NCBI GenBank assembly: GCA_036897095.1
Contig: JAYMSP010000305.1
Location: 1 to 59,005, forward strand
Length of the DNA: 59,005 bases
Direction of reading: 5' to 3'
DNA from: Plantago elongata
Taxonomy: Eukaryota > Streptophyta > Magnoliopsida > Lamiales > Plantaginaceae
In this document: positions 34,783 to 45,089 of the stretch, piece after piece
How the letters are laid out: each line of letters opens with the position of its first letter
How positions within the stretch are numbered: position 1 is the stretch's first letter
The notes under the pieces: model-generated
Database searches by the model: none
What the model was told of the DNA's origin: nothing
What the model saw: only the letters and a program-made list of their open reading frames with translations
Program-made: the position numbers and the translations under genes

Positions 34783-35116
34783 AGTCTGATTGATCCTAGG
34801 AAAAAGTTGAATCTAACCATCTATATTATCTAAGACACATGACTCTGATTTTGAAACTGCCTATAATCCTGGATTTGCCCATATACCATATAAACCTACA
34901 CAGATCAGTTGTACTTTAAAATTTGCTTACCTCTAAGCAAGTTCAACTTGGAACCTAATAAGTCTAATAAGTCTAAATCTGACCTTTGACATTAATTTAC
35001 ATAATTGGTTATCGAATTAAAAACTTGGGAACATTTGACTTAATCAAACAGATGGTGATAGATCAAAGATCTACTCCACAAGATAGAGATGATGAGGTAG
35101 CAGCATGAGATCTCAA

Positions 35117-35128
35117 AGTCAAAGTCAA
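35117..35128 (-). promoter_or_regulatory. tandem W-box motifs upstream of the globulin-like gene
   Basis: AGTCAAAGTCAA on plus is TTGACTTTGACT on minus: two adjacent W-box (TTGAC) cores 122-133 bp before the ATG at 35250. W-boxes are WRKY sites, common in defence genes. A TATAAA follows at 35190-35195. Confidence 0.45.
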
Positions 35129-35249
35129 CACGATAATTCCATCTAATCTTTTAAAACATCACAACTCACAAGTACAGAAGTACTAGTCCTATAAATGAAC
35201 AAATGAATGAACTCTACTCAACACCAAAAAAGACCAGTAACATATCAAA

Positions 35250-36545
35250 ATGCACCCATCAACTAAACCACTCCTCCTCTTCACCTTGTTAGTATGCTGT
35301 GCCATTTCAAATGCTCAACCCTCTCCTAAAGCATTCACCTTCCCCATCAGCAAAGATGCCACTACTAACCAATACTTCACCAGCATCAGTATCGGTTCGT
35401 ACAGCACCACGTTCAACGTAGTCATTGACCTCGGAGGCAAGTTCCTATGGTTCAACTCGCTCGACTACTTCAACTTCGCCTCCTCATACCAACCTATGCT
35501 GTGTGGGACACAACAATGCAGGATTGCAGATGGGGTCGGCTGCGTTTTCTGCTTCCTGTCACCTCCCGTGCCAGGATGCACGAACAACACATGTTCGGTT
35601 TACGCTCTCAATCCTTTCTCGGGGACGCAAGGGTATAGTGGACTTGGACAGGACACGTTGCATGTGTACTCGACAAGCGGGAATCGGTTCAGCGTGGGCA
35701 ATTACCCGTTCCAGTTCTCTGATCCTGTTTTACGTGAAGGTCTGGCAAGTACTACTGCAGGACTGGTTGGCCTAGGCAGGACTAGAATTTCCCTGCCGGC
35801 ACAACTTGCGTCGAATTTCAAGATTCGGCAGAGATTCACTCTTTGTATTCCATCTTCCAGAAATACCGGAAACATGATCATTGGAGGAGGGGCATACAAT
35901 AGTCCCTTTGGAGAAATCTCAAAGTCACTCATCACCACACCTTTGGTTAAAAATCCTGTCAGCACTGACCAAAACGAAGTTATAGGCAACTTAACGGCCG
36001 AATACTTCCTCAATGTCAAGTCTATCCGAGTTGATAACAAGATTCTGTCCTTTAACAATTCCCTGCTGTCGATTGACAAAAGAACCGGAGCAGGAGGCAC
36101 GTCTCTCCGCACTGTTAGGCCTTATACTAGCCTGCACAGATCAATATACAGAGTTTTGGTCAATGAGTTTGTAAAGGCAGCTACGTCTAAAAACATTACA
36201 AGAGTGGCAGCAGTGGCTCCATTTGGGGCCTGTTTCGATGCGAAAACTATTACTACAGGCAAGACAGGACCTCAAGTTCCGATTATTGATCTGGTTTTGC
36301 AGACCAAGAGTGTTTACTGGAGATTTTACGGCTCAAACTCGATGGTCAGAGTCAATAACAACATCCTTTGCCTTGCATTTGTTGAGGGTCCGCCGAATCT
36401 AACAGGGCCAACAACTTCAATAGTTATTGGAGGGTATCAGATGGAGAATTATCTGCTCGAGTTTGACGTGCCTTCTTCACGTCTCAGGTTTAGCCCTTCG
36501 CTTCTGCTGCATAATACAAGCTGTTCCCAGTTCAGAGCTTCCTAG
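35250..36545 (+). CDS. secreted 7S-globulin / xylanase-inhibitor-like aspartic protease homologue
   Basis: 431 aa, intronless. A signal peptide at residues 1-22 (LLLFTLLVCCAISNAQ) is followed by an A1-type aspartic-protease fold of the EDGP/basic 7S globulin/TAXI group. That group acts in the apoplast, often inhibiting microbial xylanases or xyloglucanases. Visible features: YFTSISIG, the first active-site region VIDLGGKFLWF (Asp kept, DTG changed to DLG), Cys pairs CGTQQC and CVFC, GLVGLGRTRISLPAQL, AEYFLNVKSIRVD, and the second site GGTSLRTVRPYT, where the catalytic Asp is absent (Arg). The C-terminus is IVIGGYQMENYLLEFDVPSS and TSC. Several N-glycosylation sites (NIT, NLT, NTS). The protein is therefore very probably not a protease. 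It forms a tail-to-tail pair with the homologue at 37106-38404. Confidence 0.93.
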   Translation: MHPSTKPLLLFTLLVCCAISNAQPSPKAFTFPISKDATTNQYFTSISIGSYSTTFNVVIDLGGKFLWFNSLDYFNFASSYQPMLCGTQQCRIADGVGCVFCFLSPPVPGCTNNTCSVYALNPFSGTQGYSGLGQDTLHVYSTSGNRFSVGNYPFQFSDPVLREGLASTTAGLVGLGRTRISLPAQLASNFKIRQRFTLCIPSSRNTGNMIIGGGAYNSPFGEISKSLITTPLVKNPVSTDQNEVIGNLTAEYFLNVKSIRVDNKILSFNNSLLSIDKRTGAGGTSLRTVRPYTSLHRSIYRVLVNEFVKAATSKNITRVAAVAPFGACFDAKTITTGKTGPQVPIIDLVLQTKSVYWRFYGSNSMVRVNNNILCLAFVEGPPNLTGPTTSIVIGGYQMENYLLEFDVPSSRLRFSPSLLLHNTSCSQFRAS

Positions 36546-36559
36546 ACATACCAAACAGT

Positions 36560-37100
36560 TCTGAGAAGTACAATAAGCCTGACGCTCGGTTGCATTTTCA
36601 ATTTGGTTTTGTGATGAATTATGTTCCAAAATATTTGCACATTTCATAAGCTTTATCATGTCCTGGATTAAATAAGTATTGAATGTAAACTTGCATCAGT
36701 TTCATGCCTTTGTCTTCCATTAGTCTTGTAATAAAATGATCTGAAAGAACAATTTGCGTATCTTATTCACAATACATCTCATCTTTTCTAAGCAAGCAAA
36801 TGCTAACCAATTCAAATTTCGAAATGCTGGAATATTCTATAGATGAAGCTTGATAGCTTCAACTCCTGTCATAAAGTATTGGCAGATCAATCAATCTAAG
36901 TTGCAGAAATTTAACTGCTGATTTGGCGCTAAGTTTCAATCTCAATCGAACATATTCACTGATCTCATCGTGGAACTTATCAACATTTCGGATGAAACAA
37001 ACATCTTCCTTTTATTCAGAAATATTGCTGATTGATCATAACAAACAGAACAAGAAAGTATAATCTTCTTTTCAAATATGCAAAAATGGAAAGCTAGCTG
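36560..37100. other. 3' intergenic spacer of the convergent globulin-like pair
   Basis: 560 bp between the two stop codons, AT-rich, containing both 3' UTRs. The two transcripts could overlap here. No further feature seen. Confidence 0.5.
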
Positions 37101-37105
37101 CTAGA

Positions 37106-38404
37106 TTATGCTCTTAACATTGTACAGCTTGTATTATGCAACAAAAGTGAAGAGCTAAGCCCAAGCCTCGAAGAAGCCACATCAAACTCAAGCAGATAAT
37201 TCTCCATTTGATAACCTCCAACAACTATTGAAGTTGTCGGTCCAGGTACATTCGTCATCCCCTCAACAAATGCAAGGCATGTCACATCGTTACCAACTCC
37301 AACCATTGAGTTTGAACCATAAAATCTCCAATAAGCATTCTCGTTTTGCAGAACTAGATCAATTACAGGCACATCAGGCCCTGAAATGCCTTCAGTAACA
37401 CTTTTTGCATCAAAACAGGCCTTAAACGGAGCCACAGATGTCACTCTAGTTATGTTCTTAGACTCAGCAGCCTTAACAAACTCATCAACCAAAGGGCCAA
37501 AAATTGATCTATGGAGAATAGTATAAGGCCTCACTGTGCGAAGGCATGTGCCTCCATCTCCGGTATTCTTGTTGATTGACAGAAGGGAGCTGTTGAAACT
37601 GAGAGTCCTGTTATCAACTCTGATGGATTTCACATTGATGAAATATTCAATCTCCATCTTACCTATCTGGTCATCACCCAATGTCTTCACAGGATTTTTT
37701 ATCAAAGGCGTGTTGATGAGTGATGTGGAGATTTCCTTAAACGGATTGACGTAATTTCCCTTGCCGAAGATCACACTTCCATCATTGCCAGAAGACGGAA
37801 GGCAAATTGCAAACTTCTCGCGAATCTTGAATCTGGATGCGAGTTGTGCCTGCAGGGCAGATTTGGCCCTGCCTAGGCCAATCAATCCTGACATGGGACG
37901 CTCCAGGCCGTTGAGTAAGACAGGATCTGAGAACTGAAAGGGGAAATTAGTCATGTTGAAATGATCACCACGCCTGGAGAATACGTGCAATGTGTCCTGT
38001 CCTAAGGCGGTATAGCCCCGAGTCCCACTGAATGGGTTGAGGGCGTAATCTGTGCATGCGTTCTCTGTACAATTAGGCGAAAAAGGCCCAATGAAACAGA
38101 ACATGCACGCAGCAGGGCCGATGGTGTTGCATAGTGGGGTATCGCAGATGATGACACGATAGGAGGAGGCGGCCGAAGACAGGTAATCGTCGGAGTTGAA
38201 CCAGAGGAACTTGCCACCAAGATCAATCACCAGAGAGAGTGAGGTGACATTGGAAGTGCCTAGCTGGATGTTGGTGTAGTACTGATTAGTAGCTTTCTTG
38301 ATTGGAAAAATGAAGCTTTTGGGCTTTGGAGAAGTTTTGGCATTGATTAAGGATAACAAGACAAGTAAGGAAAAGATAAAGATTGAAAAAACTGAACTAG
38401 CCAT
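37106..38404 (-). CDS. secreted 7S-globulin / xylanase-inhibitor-like homologue (paralogue)
   Basis: 432 aa, intronless. A hydrophobic signal peptide (SVFSIFIFSLLVLLSLINA) precedes YYTNIQLG, VIDLGGKFLWFNSDDY, FSGTRGYTALGQDTLHVF, GLIGLGRAKSALQAQL, EYFINVKSIRVDN, GGTCLRTVRPYT and IVVGGYQMENYLLEFDVASS, ending TSCTMLRA. As in its partner, the first catalytic Asp lies in DLG and the second is replaced by Arg, so it is most likely an inactive, inhibitor-type protein. An extra Cys sits in the second site (GGTC). Identity with 35250-36545 is high along the entire length, which points to an inverted local duplication. Likely apoplastic and defence-related, by family. Confidence 0.93.
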   Translation of the reverse strand: MASSVFSIFIFSLLVLLSLINAKTSPKPKSFIFPIKKATNQYYTNIQLGTSNVTSLSLVIDLGGKFLWFNSDDYLSSAASSYRVIICDTPLCNTIGPAACMFCFIGPFSPNCTENACTDYALNPFSGTRGYTALGQDTLHVFSRRGDHFNMTNFPFQFSDPVLLNGLERPMSGLIGLGRAKSALQAQLASRFKIREKFAICLPSSGNDGSVIFGKGNYVNPFKEISTSLINTPLIKNPVKTLGDDQIGKMEIEYFINVKSIRVDNRTLSFNSSLLSINKNTGDGGTCLRTVRPYTILHRSIFGPLVDEFVKAAESKNITRVTSVAPFKACFDAKSVTEGISGPDVPVIDLVLQNENAYWRFYGSNSMVGVGNDVTCLAFVEGMTNVPGPTTSIVVGGYQMENYLLEFDVASSRLGLSSSLLLHNTSCTMLRA

Positions 38405-38409
38405 TTATC

Positions 38410-39010
38410 TGAATGACTAATGATGTGGGTAATGTAATATTTGATATTTGATATACATATATAGATGATAGATCTCTTACTGATAAAGTTAAGTTCCTAT
38501 AATCAAATTTGTTTATTAAGAGTATACTAAAGTCAAGACTTGAACTTGATCTAAGCATGTGATTAAGCAAGTTGATATATTCGTTGGACTTTCTTGTGAG
38601 AAAAATTAGTTAGAAAACATCAGGGCCAGAATAGTTTCTGATCATTATCTTGTCAGCTAGCATGGATTGAGGAAAACCAGCACTGGTAGCATTAGCAATA
38701 TGTTGACTTGATCATATATAGAGCTAGTTCAATAGTATAGGAAAATGCTTGTTACTTCTTAAAGCAGCGATAGAGCATGGTTGGGTTATACAATACTGCA
38801 ACTTGAGAATTTTGAGTTCATATATTAGGATTCAATTTGAAGTCCAGAACAAAGTATCATATTTCCTCATATGGGCCTCATGACAATCAAGCTTGAAAGT
38901 TTCAGGAGGCCCATATTATACCCAATTCCTAAATGTTTTGCTCCCAATCTTAATTGCGACTTTAATTCCCGACTTATTCATCTTAAAATTCATTAATTTC
39001 AATTTAATCA
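38410..39010. other. gene-free promoter-side stretch
   Basis: Upstream of the minus-strand globulin-like gene. AT-rich, no further gene seen. Confidence 0.4.
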
Positions 39011-39011
39011 A

Positions 39012-39095
39012 CTTTACTTAGGGTATATTCTCTTCAACTGAAAATTATTTCAGTTCAGTTCTATTTAGTAAATTTTAGTTTAAGAGAACATAGTT
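39012..39095 (+). mobile_element. TTCAGTT-rich MITE, copy 4 (short)
   Basis: GGGTATATTCTCTTCAACTG at the left and TTTTAGTTTAAGAGAACATAG at the right surround a short CAGTTCAGTTC core. It matches the termini of copies 2 and 3 but has lost most of the centre. Confidence 0.6.
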
Positions 39096-39109
39096 TTAGT
39101 CTTAATTGT

Positions 39110-40795
39110 GTTTATATTATACTCCTAGAGTACATAAATTCATTTATGTTATATTCAGATGAAAAGAACCGAGCCTAAGTTATACCCGACTGAAACCATT
39201 TTTAATGTTTGAATTGACATTAAATATGCATCTCAAGGCCAATGATATTAAGCTTATGTAAATTATCATGATGATTCACAAATCATTGAAAATACTCATC
39301 AGAAATTAAAATGAAAAGTTCAACTTCCAGCAGCTCATGATATTTGAAAGGATGCCCATTAATTCTAGCTTTCAATATCAATTCCCAACAAGCAATAAAT
39401 TATGCCAGTTTTTCTCAATGCAACATTTAACTTATTGCATTTCCAAACCCTCTATATCAATATTTTCTCTTCTACTACACCTTTCCCTCTAATAAAACAA
39501 CACCAAATTTTACAGAAGATTGAAAGAGAGTTAACACAACTAGGAAACTATTAATGAATGCTTTCAAGGTGTTGAAGAGAAACAGTTTCCATCCTTGTAA
39601 AAGAGAGCCATCTCATCGTCACCAAATTTATTTTTGTCTGTACTGTACAAGTGAGATGTCCAATACTGTTCCCACTTCACAGTATGTCTGCAATGAGCAA
39701 ATGAAAATGACAAAGAATCTAACACACCTTCAGACCCTTGTTTCTTTTTCCATGCTTCCTCTGATATTCCTAGGGTTTGAGTCCACTATATCTAACAATA
39801 TATACCATTTACACAAGTATAGTATACAACAACATTCTTGAATTCTGTTCATGTGTTAAGCAAACAGTTTGTCGATTCAATTGGAAAATGTTAAAATGAA
39901 AGATTTGGGGTTGTTTAGTAGAGCTAGTTTTGTGAACATGACCAAAATAGTGAAAATGAGATATCTAGCAGCTAGGAGCAAATCTAAGTTAAGTGCTAGC
40001 TAAAAATCCAATCTAGTCTATGGATTTTTGTCTCTTCTTGCGTACTGCTGCAGTGAAAACAACAGTTCATGTGAGGGAAAATTAGTATAACAAATCAAGT
40101 TATGAAATTGAATTCAGTTAACATGTAATAAGACATTGGTATTAGTTACACAAGATTCTGTTTTTATATGCAAATTAAAAATTGAGAATTTAAAACTAGC
40201 GGTGATATGTCACATTTGACATTGATGGACTGATTTGATCACTCTCTACGTACTCCAACACTTGTGTTTTGTTATTCGGACACTTCATATACGTATTAAC
40301 ATGTACATCAATATATTCTCTCTTTTTTTAAATAAAAGAAACAGAGAAAGTAAACAAAATGAAGTGAAATTTTCCTCCATTAAGCATCAGTAGTAGCATG
40401 AATTACTGGGAACAAGTGTGAAATGAAGTGAAATTTTCCTCCATTCTATCTATAACATTTCTAATGACAGTAAAATCTGAAAAAGTACTTTAATTCTGAT
40501 TCATAACACTACTACATGTACAAACAAGTGTGAAACTGAAAACTGAACTAAGAAAAATGAAGCATGAATTACTGGGAACAAGACTAAGAGGAACATTGTT
40601 TAGACTTTTAGATACAACATTCCAATACCTGATTGAAATAAAAGACAGATATAATTAATGTACATGATGTGTGTTTGTGTGAAGAACAGGTAATAATAAG
40701 TCAATATTTGAGAGCTGATTATTCACACTTACCATTTGAGTTATGCATAGAACATGCATTGATCAATGTTGAAATGAGAGAACCATTAAAGTAGC
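39110..40795. other. region with no recognised gene, 3' side of the MIR166 locus
   Basis: The open frame at 39554-39841 (+) is preceded by a leader-like sequence but has no recognisable domain. At 40361-40445 a GAAGTGAAATTTTCCTCCATT block is repeated 64 bp apart. GCATGAATTACTGGGAACAA occurs at 40396 and 40562. Part may belong to the MIR166 primary transcript. Confidence 0.4.
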
Positions 40796-40802
40796 AGCAA
40801 AT

Positions 40803-40928
40803 GATGTTTGAGAGGAATGAAGCCTGGTCCGAGAGTCATTTAGGGTTAATTATTAGCAAACAGATCATAATCAAATTAACAAACACACCTCCATGACCTC
40901 GAGCCAGACAACGTTCCTCTCAACCTTA
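40803..40928 (-). ncRNA. MIR166: MIR166 precursor hairpin, downstream copy
   Basis: The minus strand carries the 21-nt miR166 at 40832-40812, starting TCGGACCAGGCTTCATTCC and ending TC. This is the known monocot/dicot variant ending CCUC. The passenger strand is at 40917-40897 (GGAACGTTGTCTGGCTCGAG, then G). The two arms pair with the usual 3' overhangs, and the lower stem continues (GTTGAGAGGAA with TTCCTCTCAAA). The loop is about 64 nt and closes with TCAT/ATGA. miR166 cleaves mRNAs of HD-ZIP III transcription factors, controlling leaf polarity and meristems (established). The second hairpin lies 70 bp upstream in the same orientation. Confidence 0.95.
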
Positions 40929-40999
40929 ATCACTTACATTCTAAGTACTTCTTGATGGGATCAAGCAAAGCATCTATCTGGCTATTCTTTAATTGTGTT

Positions 41000-41170
41000 T
41001 GTTTTGAGGGGAATGAAGCCTGGTCCGAAGCATTTCCGAGTCGGAAAAATCTCTTTCAACATACATACAAGCTAGCTTTTACATTAGCTAAGCATGTAGT
41101 TATATTCAAGAAACCATCTTATGACCTCAGAAACAGCCTCGAGCCAGCCAACATTCCTCTCAACACCACC
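41000..41170 (-). ncRNA. MIR166: MIR166 precursor hairpin, upstream copy
   Basis: Mature miR166 is at 41028-41008 on the minus strand, beginning TCGGACCAGGCTTCATTCCC and matching the canonical 21-mer. The passenger strand is at 41157-41137 (GGAATGTTGGCTGGCTCGAG, then G). The lower stem pairs GTGTTGAGAGGAAT with ATTCCCCTCAAAAC. The loop is larger than in the other hairpin (about 108 nt), which still falls within the plant range. It is closest to the TATA box at 41242-41249, so it would be transcribed first. An open frame across it on plus is a by-product. Confidence 0.95.
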
Positions 41171-41241
41171 ACCAACACCATTTCTTCTTGTGAGTATATA
41201 TGTATGTGAAGTTGAGTAGAAACCCTAATACTTCACAACCC

Positions 41242-41249
41242 TTTATATA
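41242..41249 (-). promoter_or_regulatory. TATA box of the MIR166 transcription unit
   Basis: TTTATATA on plus, read as TATATAAA on minus, lies 85 bp upstream of the first passenger strand. This places the transcript start at about 41210 and allows both hairpins on one primary transcript. Confidence 0.6.
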
Positions 41250-41579
41250 GGAGGATGGAAAAGAAGAGGTGGCCTTTTAGGGAGGGAGTATCTAGTCTTT
41301 TCACGCACCCCAAAAGACACATATTCTGACTAATTACAATCCACATGTGGATTCATCATCAACTATCCTAAAGTTCAATTAAACCTCTGCAAAGCGGCAT
41401 TTTAAATTATTACCCTATTATCAATGCAATGTAAAAACAAGAATTCCTCATTGATGATCAGAAACTAACTTTTTACTACTGCTGCATTTACTTAACATTG
41501 ACTATACTAAACTGCCTAATCGCACAGACTTTTCCTTACTTTCTATGGGAAGTAGTATTAGTACTCTATTGGTTTTAGG

Positions 41580-41822
41580 GTGTGTTTGAAAAAACTTGGA
41601 AAGAAAACTTCATAAATATGTTTAATTAGGGGCACTAATTCATTAAGCTGGTTTTTTTTTAAGAGTTAAGGTGTTTGGATGGTGATTTGAATACTCCCAT
41701 TTGGCTCGATAAACAGTGATTTGGCCTAAAATACACTTAAAATACACCACTCAAATGTCCATCCAAACACAATTTTCACCAAAATCCATTCAAATGTCCA
41801 TCCAAACAGCCACTAAAAGATT
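41580..41822. mobile_element. MITE-like element with TTTGGATG/CATCCAAAC ends
   Basis: GTGTTTGGATGGTGATTTGA at the left and ATGTCCATCCAAACAGCCAC at the right. The centre (TTTGGCTCGATAAACAGTGATTT, split by substitutions) matches, inverted, the sequence at 58795-58935. Probably a non-autonomous hAT-type element. Confidence 0.6.
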
Positions 41823-41829
41823 TTTATTA

Positions 41830-43150
41830 TACAGAAGCCGTTAATGTACAAGACATGCATCTCTTTTAGTACAACCACAATACTAACCTTAACTTTGAAC
41901 TTAAATATGCATTTCGTGAACTTATAATAACTTGTTAAAAAAAAGATAAAGTAATAACTTAAACAATTATTCAAATAACTACTAACAATTAGTCATTGGT
42001 GATCGGTATTCGTTTATTGACTTATTTGTAATGCAATTAAAAAAATTTGATTTAAAACACTTAATTGAAAGTTTAGATAGAATTCTAGTTGAGTTGTCTC
42101 ACTCTCAAGTCTCAACTGAAGTTCTATCTCAAACTGTCTATTTTTTTTGAAAACCTAGTCAATTGGTCACATTAATTACACAATATATGCATTAACCATA
42201 GTTATTAAATTGTTAATTGAAGCTATTTTATTCACACTTGGTAATATTGTTGCAAGCAAGCTAGCAATTTGGGTGAATGAGTAAATGTGAAGGTGAATGT
42301 CTTTCATTTCCTAGGCTGGTATGTATCCATCTTTTATGACTTGTTAGCAGCTGATGAAGACACATTATTACTTCATCTTTGTTTCCAGTCAACTGGGCAT
42401 TACCTGCACACTTTGCAACTTCTAAAAGTCTATATATCTTTTTATCTACAAAAAGAAGAAACAGTCAAACACACTCACACACACACACAGGAAAGACAAA
42501 TCGATCAAACTCAGCTCACATACATTTAAAATAAAAATGCACTTTACACGAGAATACAGAGGGAGATACATGACTTATCAAGACATAAACAGAACCCATG
42601 CTTTCCCATAAATGAAATGAAAGCAGCTTATATTATATCAGTAGCCCACTAGTACTTCACAGACTACAGTAGTAAGTAACTTCTTTAATTCTTAACACTA
42701 CTGTTTCCCTTCTTTCTTTGCCTCTTTTTCATCATTACCTTATTATTTTTAGCTTCCTCTTTACATCTACTTTACAACTCCCATATCAAATGCAACCTAA
42801 TTTAAATCAATGGTCCCCTCTCCTTTTATCAATTTAAAAAGAAAAACTTGAATTGTGCATAATATGCAACTCTTTTTAATACTTTTATATTAAAAAAAAC
42901 TTACAAGAATTGTGGTATGTAACTTATAAGGTGGTCGAGTGTTAATATAGTTGGAGCTACAAGTAATAGTTAATTGAATTGAATCCGGTGTCATCATTTT
43001 CTCCGCAATATAATGGAATGTTATTCCTTTAAATGGAGTCATGTGTTTCTCCGAATAAAATAATTAGTTTATTATTATTGATTGGAATCTAATGAAATAG
43101 GTAAACATGTCATGTAATATTAAATTAAAGGAAAAATCATGTATCTCATC
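41830..43150. other. gene-free stretch
   Basis: AT-rich. (AC)n at about 42467-42490. The open frame at 42287-42529 (+) runs into that microsatellite and is not credible. Confidence 0.45.
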
Positions 43151-43171
43151 AGTGGAAGAGAATGGTTTTCA

Positions 43172-43243
43172 TTTTGGCTATTTTTAGCTCAAGAATGAAA
43201 CTTGTCGTTTTGGCTATTTTTAGCTCAAGAATGAAACTTGTAC
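43172..43243 (+). repeat. 36-bp direct tandem duplication
   Basis: Two copies of a unit starting TTTTGGCTATTTTTAGCTCA (43172 and 43208), period 36 bp, nearly identical. Confidence 0.85.
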
Positions 43244-43249
43244 ATTTAG

Positions 43250-44700
43250 ATTTGCTGATGTGAATCTTTATCTCAATATTTCACGTAATTAGTGACAGAT
43301 TTGGGTTACAGTTTTTATTTTACGGTAGATAATGGTAGGGGTCTTGGTATATTTTCATTACTAAGGACATAAACCATTTGTGTGCATAGAAACAAAACAT
43401 GATTTTGTCCCATGTACATGTGAAAGATGAAAACTTGCGTAATATTTGTGCTCCAATAAATCTGATGTTGACACAAATTACTGAAGTTACTGAATAGTGA
43501 ATTGCGAAATGCATGTTATCCAAGATAAATTGATGGCAAGTTGCATGAACCCAACCAAACATGATTTAAACAAATTAATTATTGGCGATATATCAATCGT
43601 GATGATCTCTGTCATTAATGATTGAGATTTGAATCGTGGTCGAATTAACTGTAAATGCAAGTATAAGCTCGATAAAGTTTAAGTTCGACTCAAATTAGCT
43701 AGTTCACACATTCAATAAATATCAATTATATGATAATGTGTGAAATCAAGTTAAATTCGTGTATATGAATTTGGGAATACGAAGATATTACCATATATTC
43801 AAGTGTGTACTTGATAATGGGTGAAATCAAGTAAAACCGCACCTCGCTAATACCTAAAACTATAAAGTCATAAAACATGAGAAAATATGCACAGGACGGC
43901 ACATTACTTAACCAATTACAAATTTGCAACCATACTATAGTAAGAAAATATGAAGTACGGAGATGGAATAAATGGTTAATGTTATTTGTGTTTCAAGTAT
44001 AATTAGATTAGAAATCATTGATATTAATATTCAGAAGTATTATTGAATTAGTATTTCTTATATATATGGGTGTGTGTGTGTGAGAAAATGTAGGAAAAAT
44101 AGTTCTTTTAAATCTTACATATATATAATCAGATACAATACGGAATTTTAATTTAATAATACTTCAAATGAATAACATTGAAAACTTTTAATGTGATTAT
44201 ACTTGCAATAATTTGAAATTTGAAGGAGGTCGCTCAGCTAGGTGTGTTGTGTTGGAACAGTAGTATTGCGCAAAACACGTATTGGCAGAAGTGTGATTTG
44301 AGGAAAAGAAATCTGGACCGTGAATGAAACTAATCCAAGGACTGTAAATTAAACATACTGTTACTACCAGTGCAGCGCTAGCGGAGGAACGGGAGTCGAG
44401 GAGAAAGAAGAAGAATATGAAACAAATTAATTAAGTGCCTGCCCGTTTCACGAGGGTCCAGGCTACCACGAATAAACCACACACCACAGAACTTGATAAA
44501 TTTCATTTAATCCGTTACACATTTTTTATGTTCGACTATTGGAACGTACACTTCGGCTTTCTAATTTTCTCCCTGACCTACCGTACTAATTTAACGGAGC
44601 ACTATTGAATATCTTTCGACGTGCGACTCTTTGAATATACTCCCTTAACGTTAATAAAAGATCATTACTAACTTTAGATTGATGAGGGTCGAGTAACACT
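43250..44700. other. gene-free stretch
   Basis: AT-rich, with a (TG)n at about 44068-44082. No gene, RNA or repeat beyond this is supportable. Confidence 0.4.
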
Positions 44701-44779
44701 TTTAGTTATAATTATAATTTCTTAAAATAATATATGAATTTTTAATTTTTATAAATGTATATACTAAAATATGAGAATA

Positions 44780-44915
44780 TGAAAATTTGAACAAAATGAA
44801 ATGAAATATAGACGTGGACTGGTCAGTAAATTAAGTTTGCAATTAATGTGGTGACAGGAATCACCACTGCACCCAAGACAAACAACAGGTCCTTGATAAA
44901 GCACCTTATTTTCAT
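44780..44915 (-). pseudogene. possible Cys/His-rich exon or fragment
   Basis: After an AG acceptor at 44916, the minus-strand frame reads ENKVLYQGPVVCLGCSGDSC, then HHINCKLNLL, and remains open past 44780. The CxxC-CHH-C pattern could bind zinc. An upstream open segment (45086-45033, MSVKLISEKNVKKFTDPK) ends at a possible GT donor. I do not recognise the family, and neither segment is long enough to be sure. It may be a fragment of a larger gene carried by a transposon. Confidence 0.25.
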
Positions 44916-45089
44916 CTGGACATGTTTATTAACTACTCCAAATTGATTAGCTAGAGAGTAATCACTGTTTAGAAAGAGAAATGAAATTTTGTATATATAG
45001 AACATCTCTTTGCTGTGTCTTGAACAAATTACCTTTGGATCTGTAAATTTTTTAACATTTTTCTCAGAAATAAGTTTGACAGACATCCT

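Noticed and set aside
35702..36112. 136-aa minus-strand ORF
   Set aside because: Antisense to the globulin-like gene; a similar shadow occurs in its paralogue.
39554..39841. 95-aa plus-strand ORF
   Set aside because: Possible leader and ATG context, but no domain, no conserved pattern and no clear splice sites. Not called as a gene.
40952..41209. 85-aa open frame on plus
   Set aside because: It lies over the MIR166 hairpin on the opposite strand and has no protein features.
44823..45086. Single 87-aa minus-strand protein
   Set aside because: The more coding-like reading of the second half is in another frame after an acceptor, so the single ORF is unlikely as it stands.
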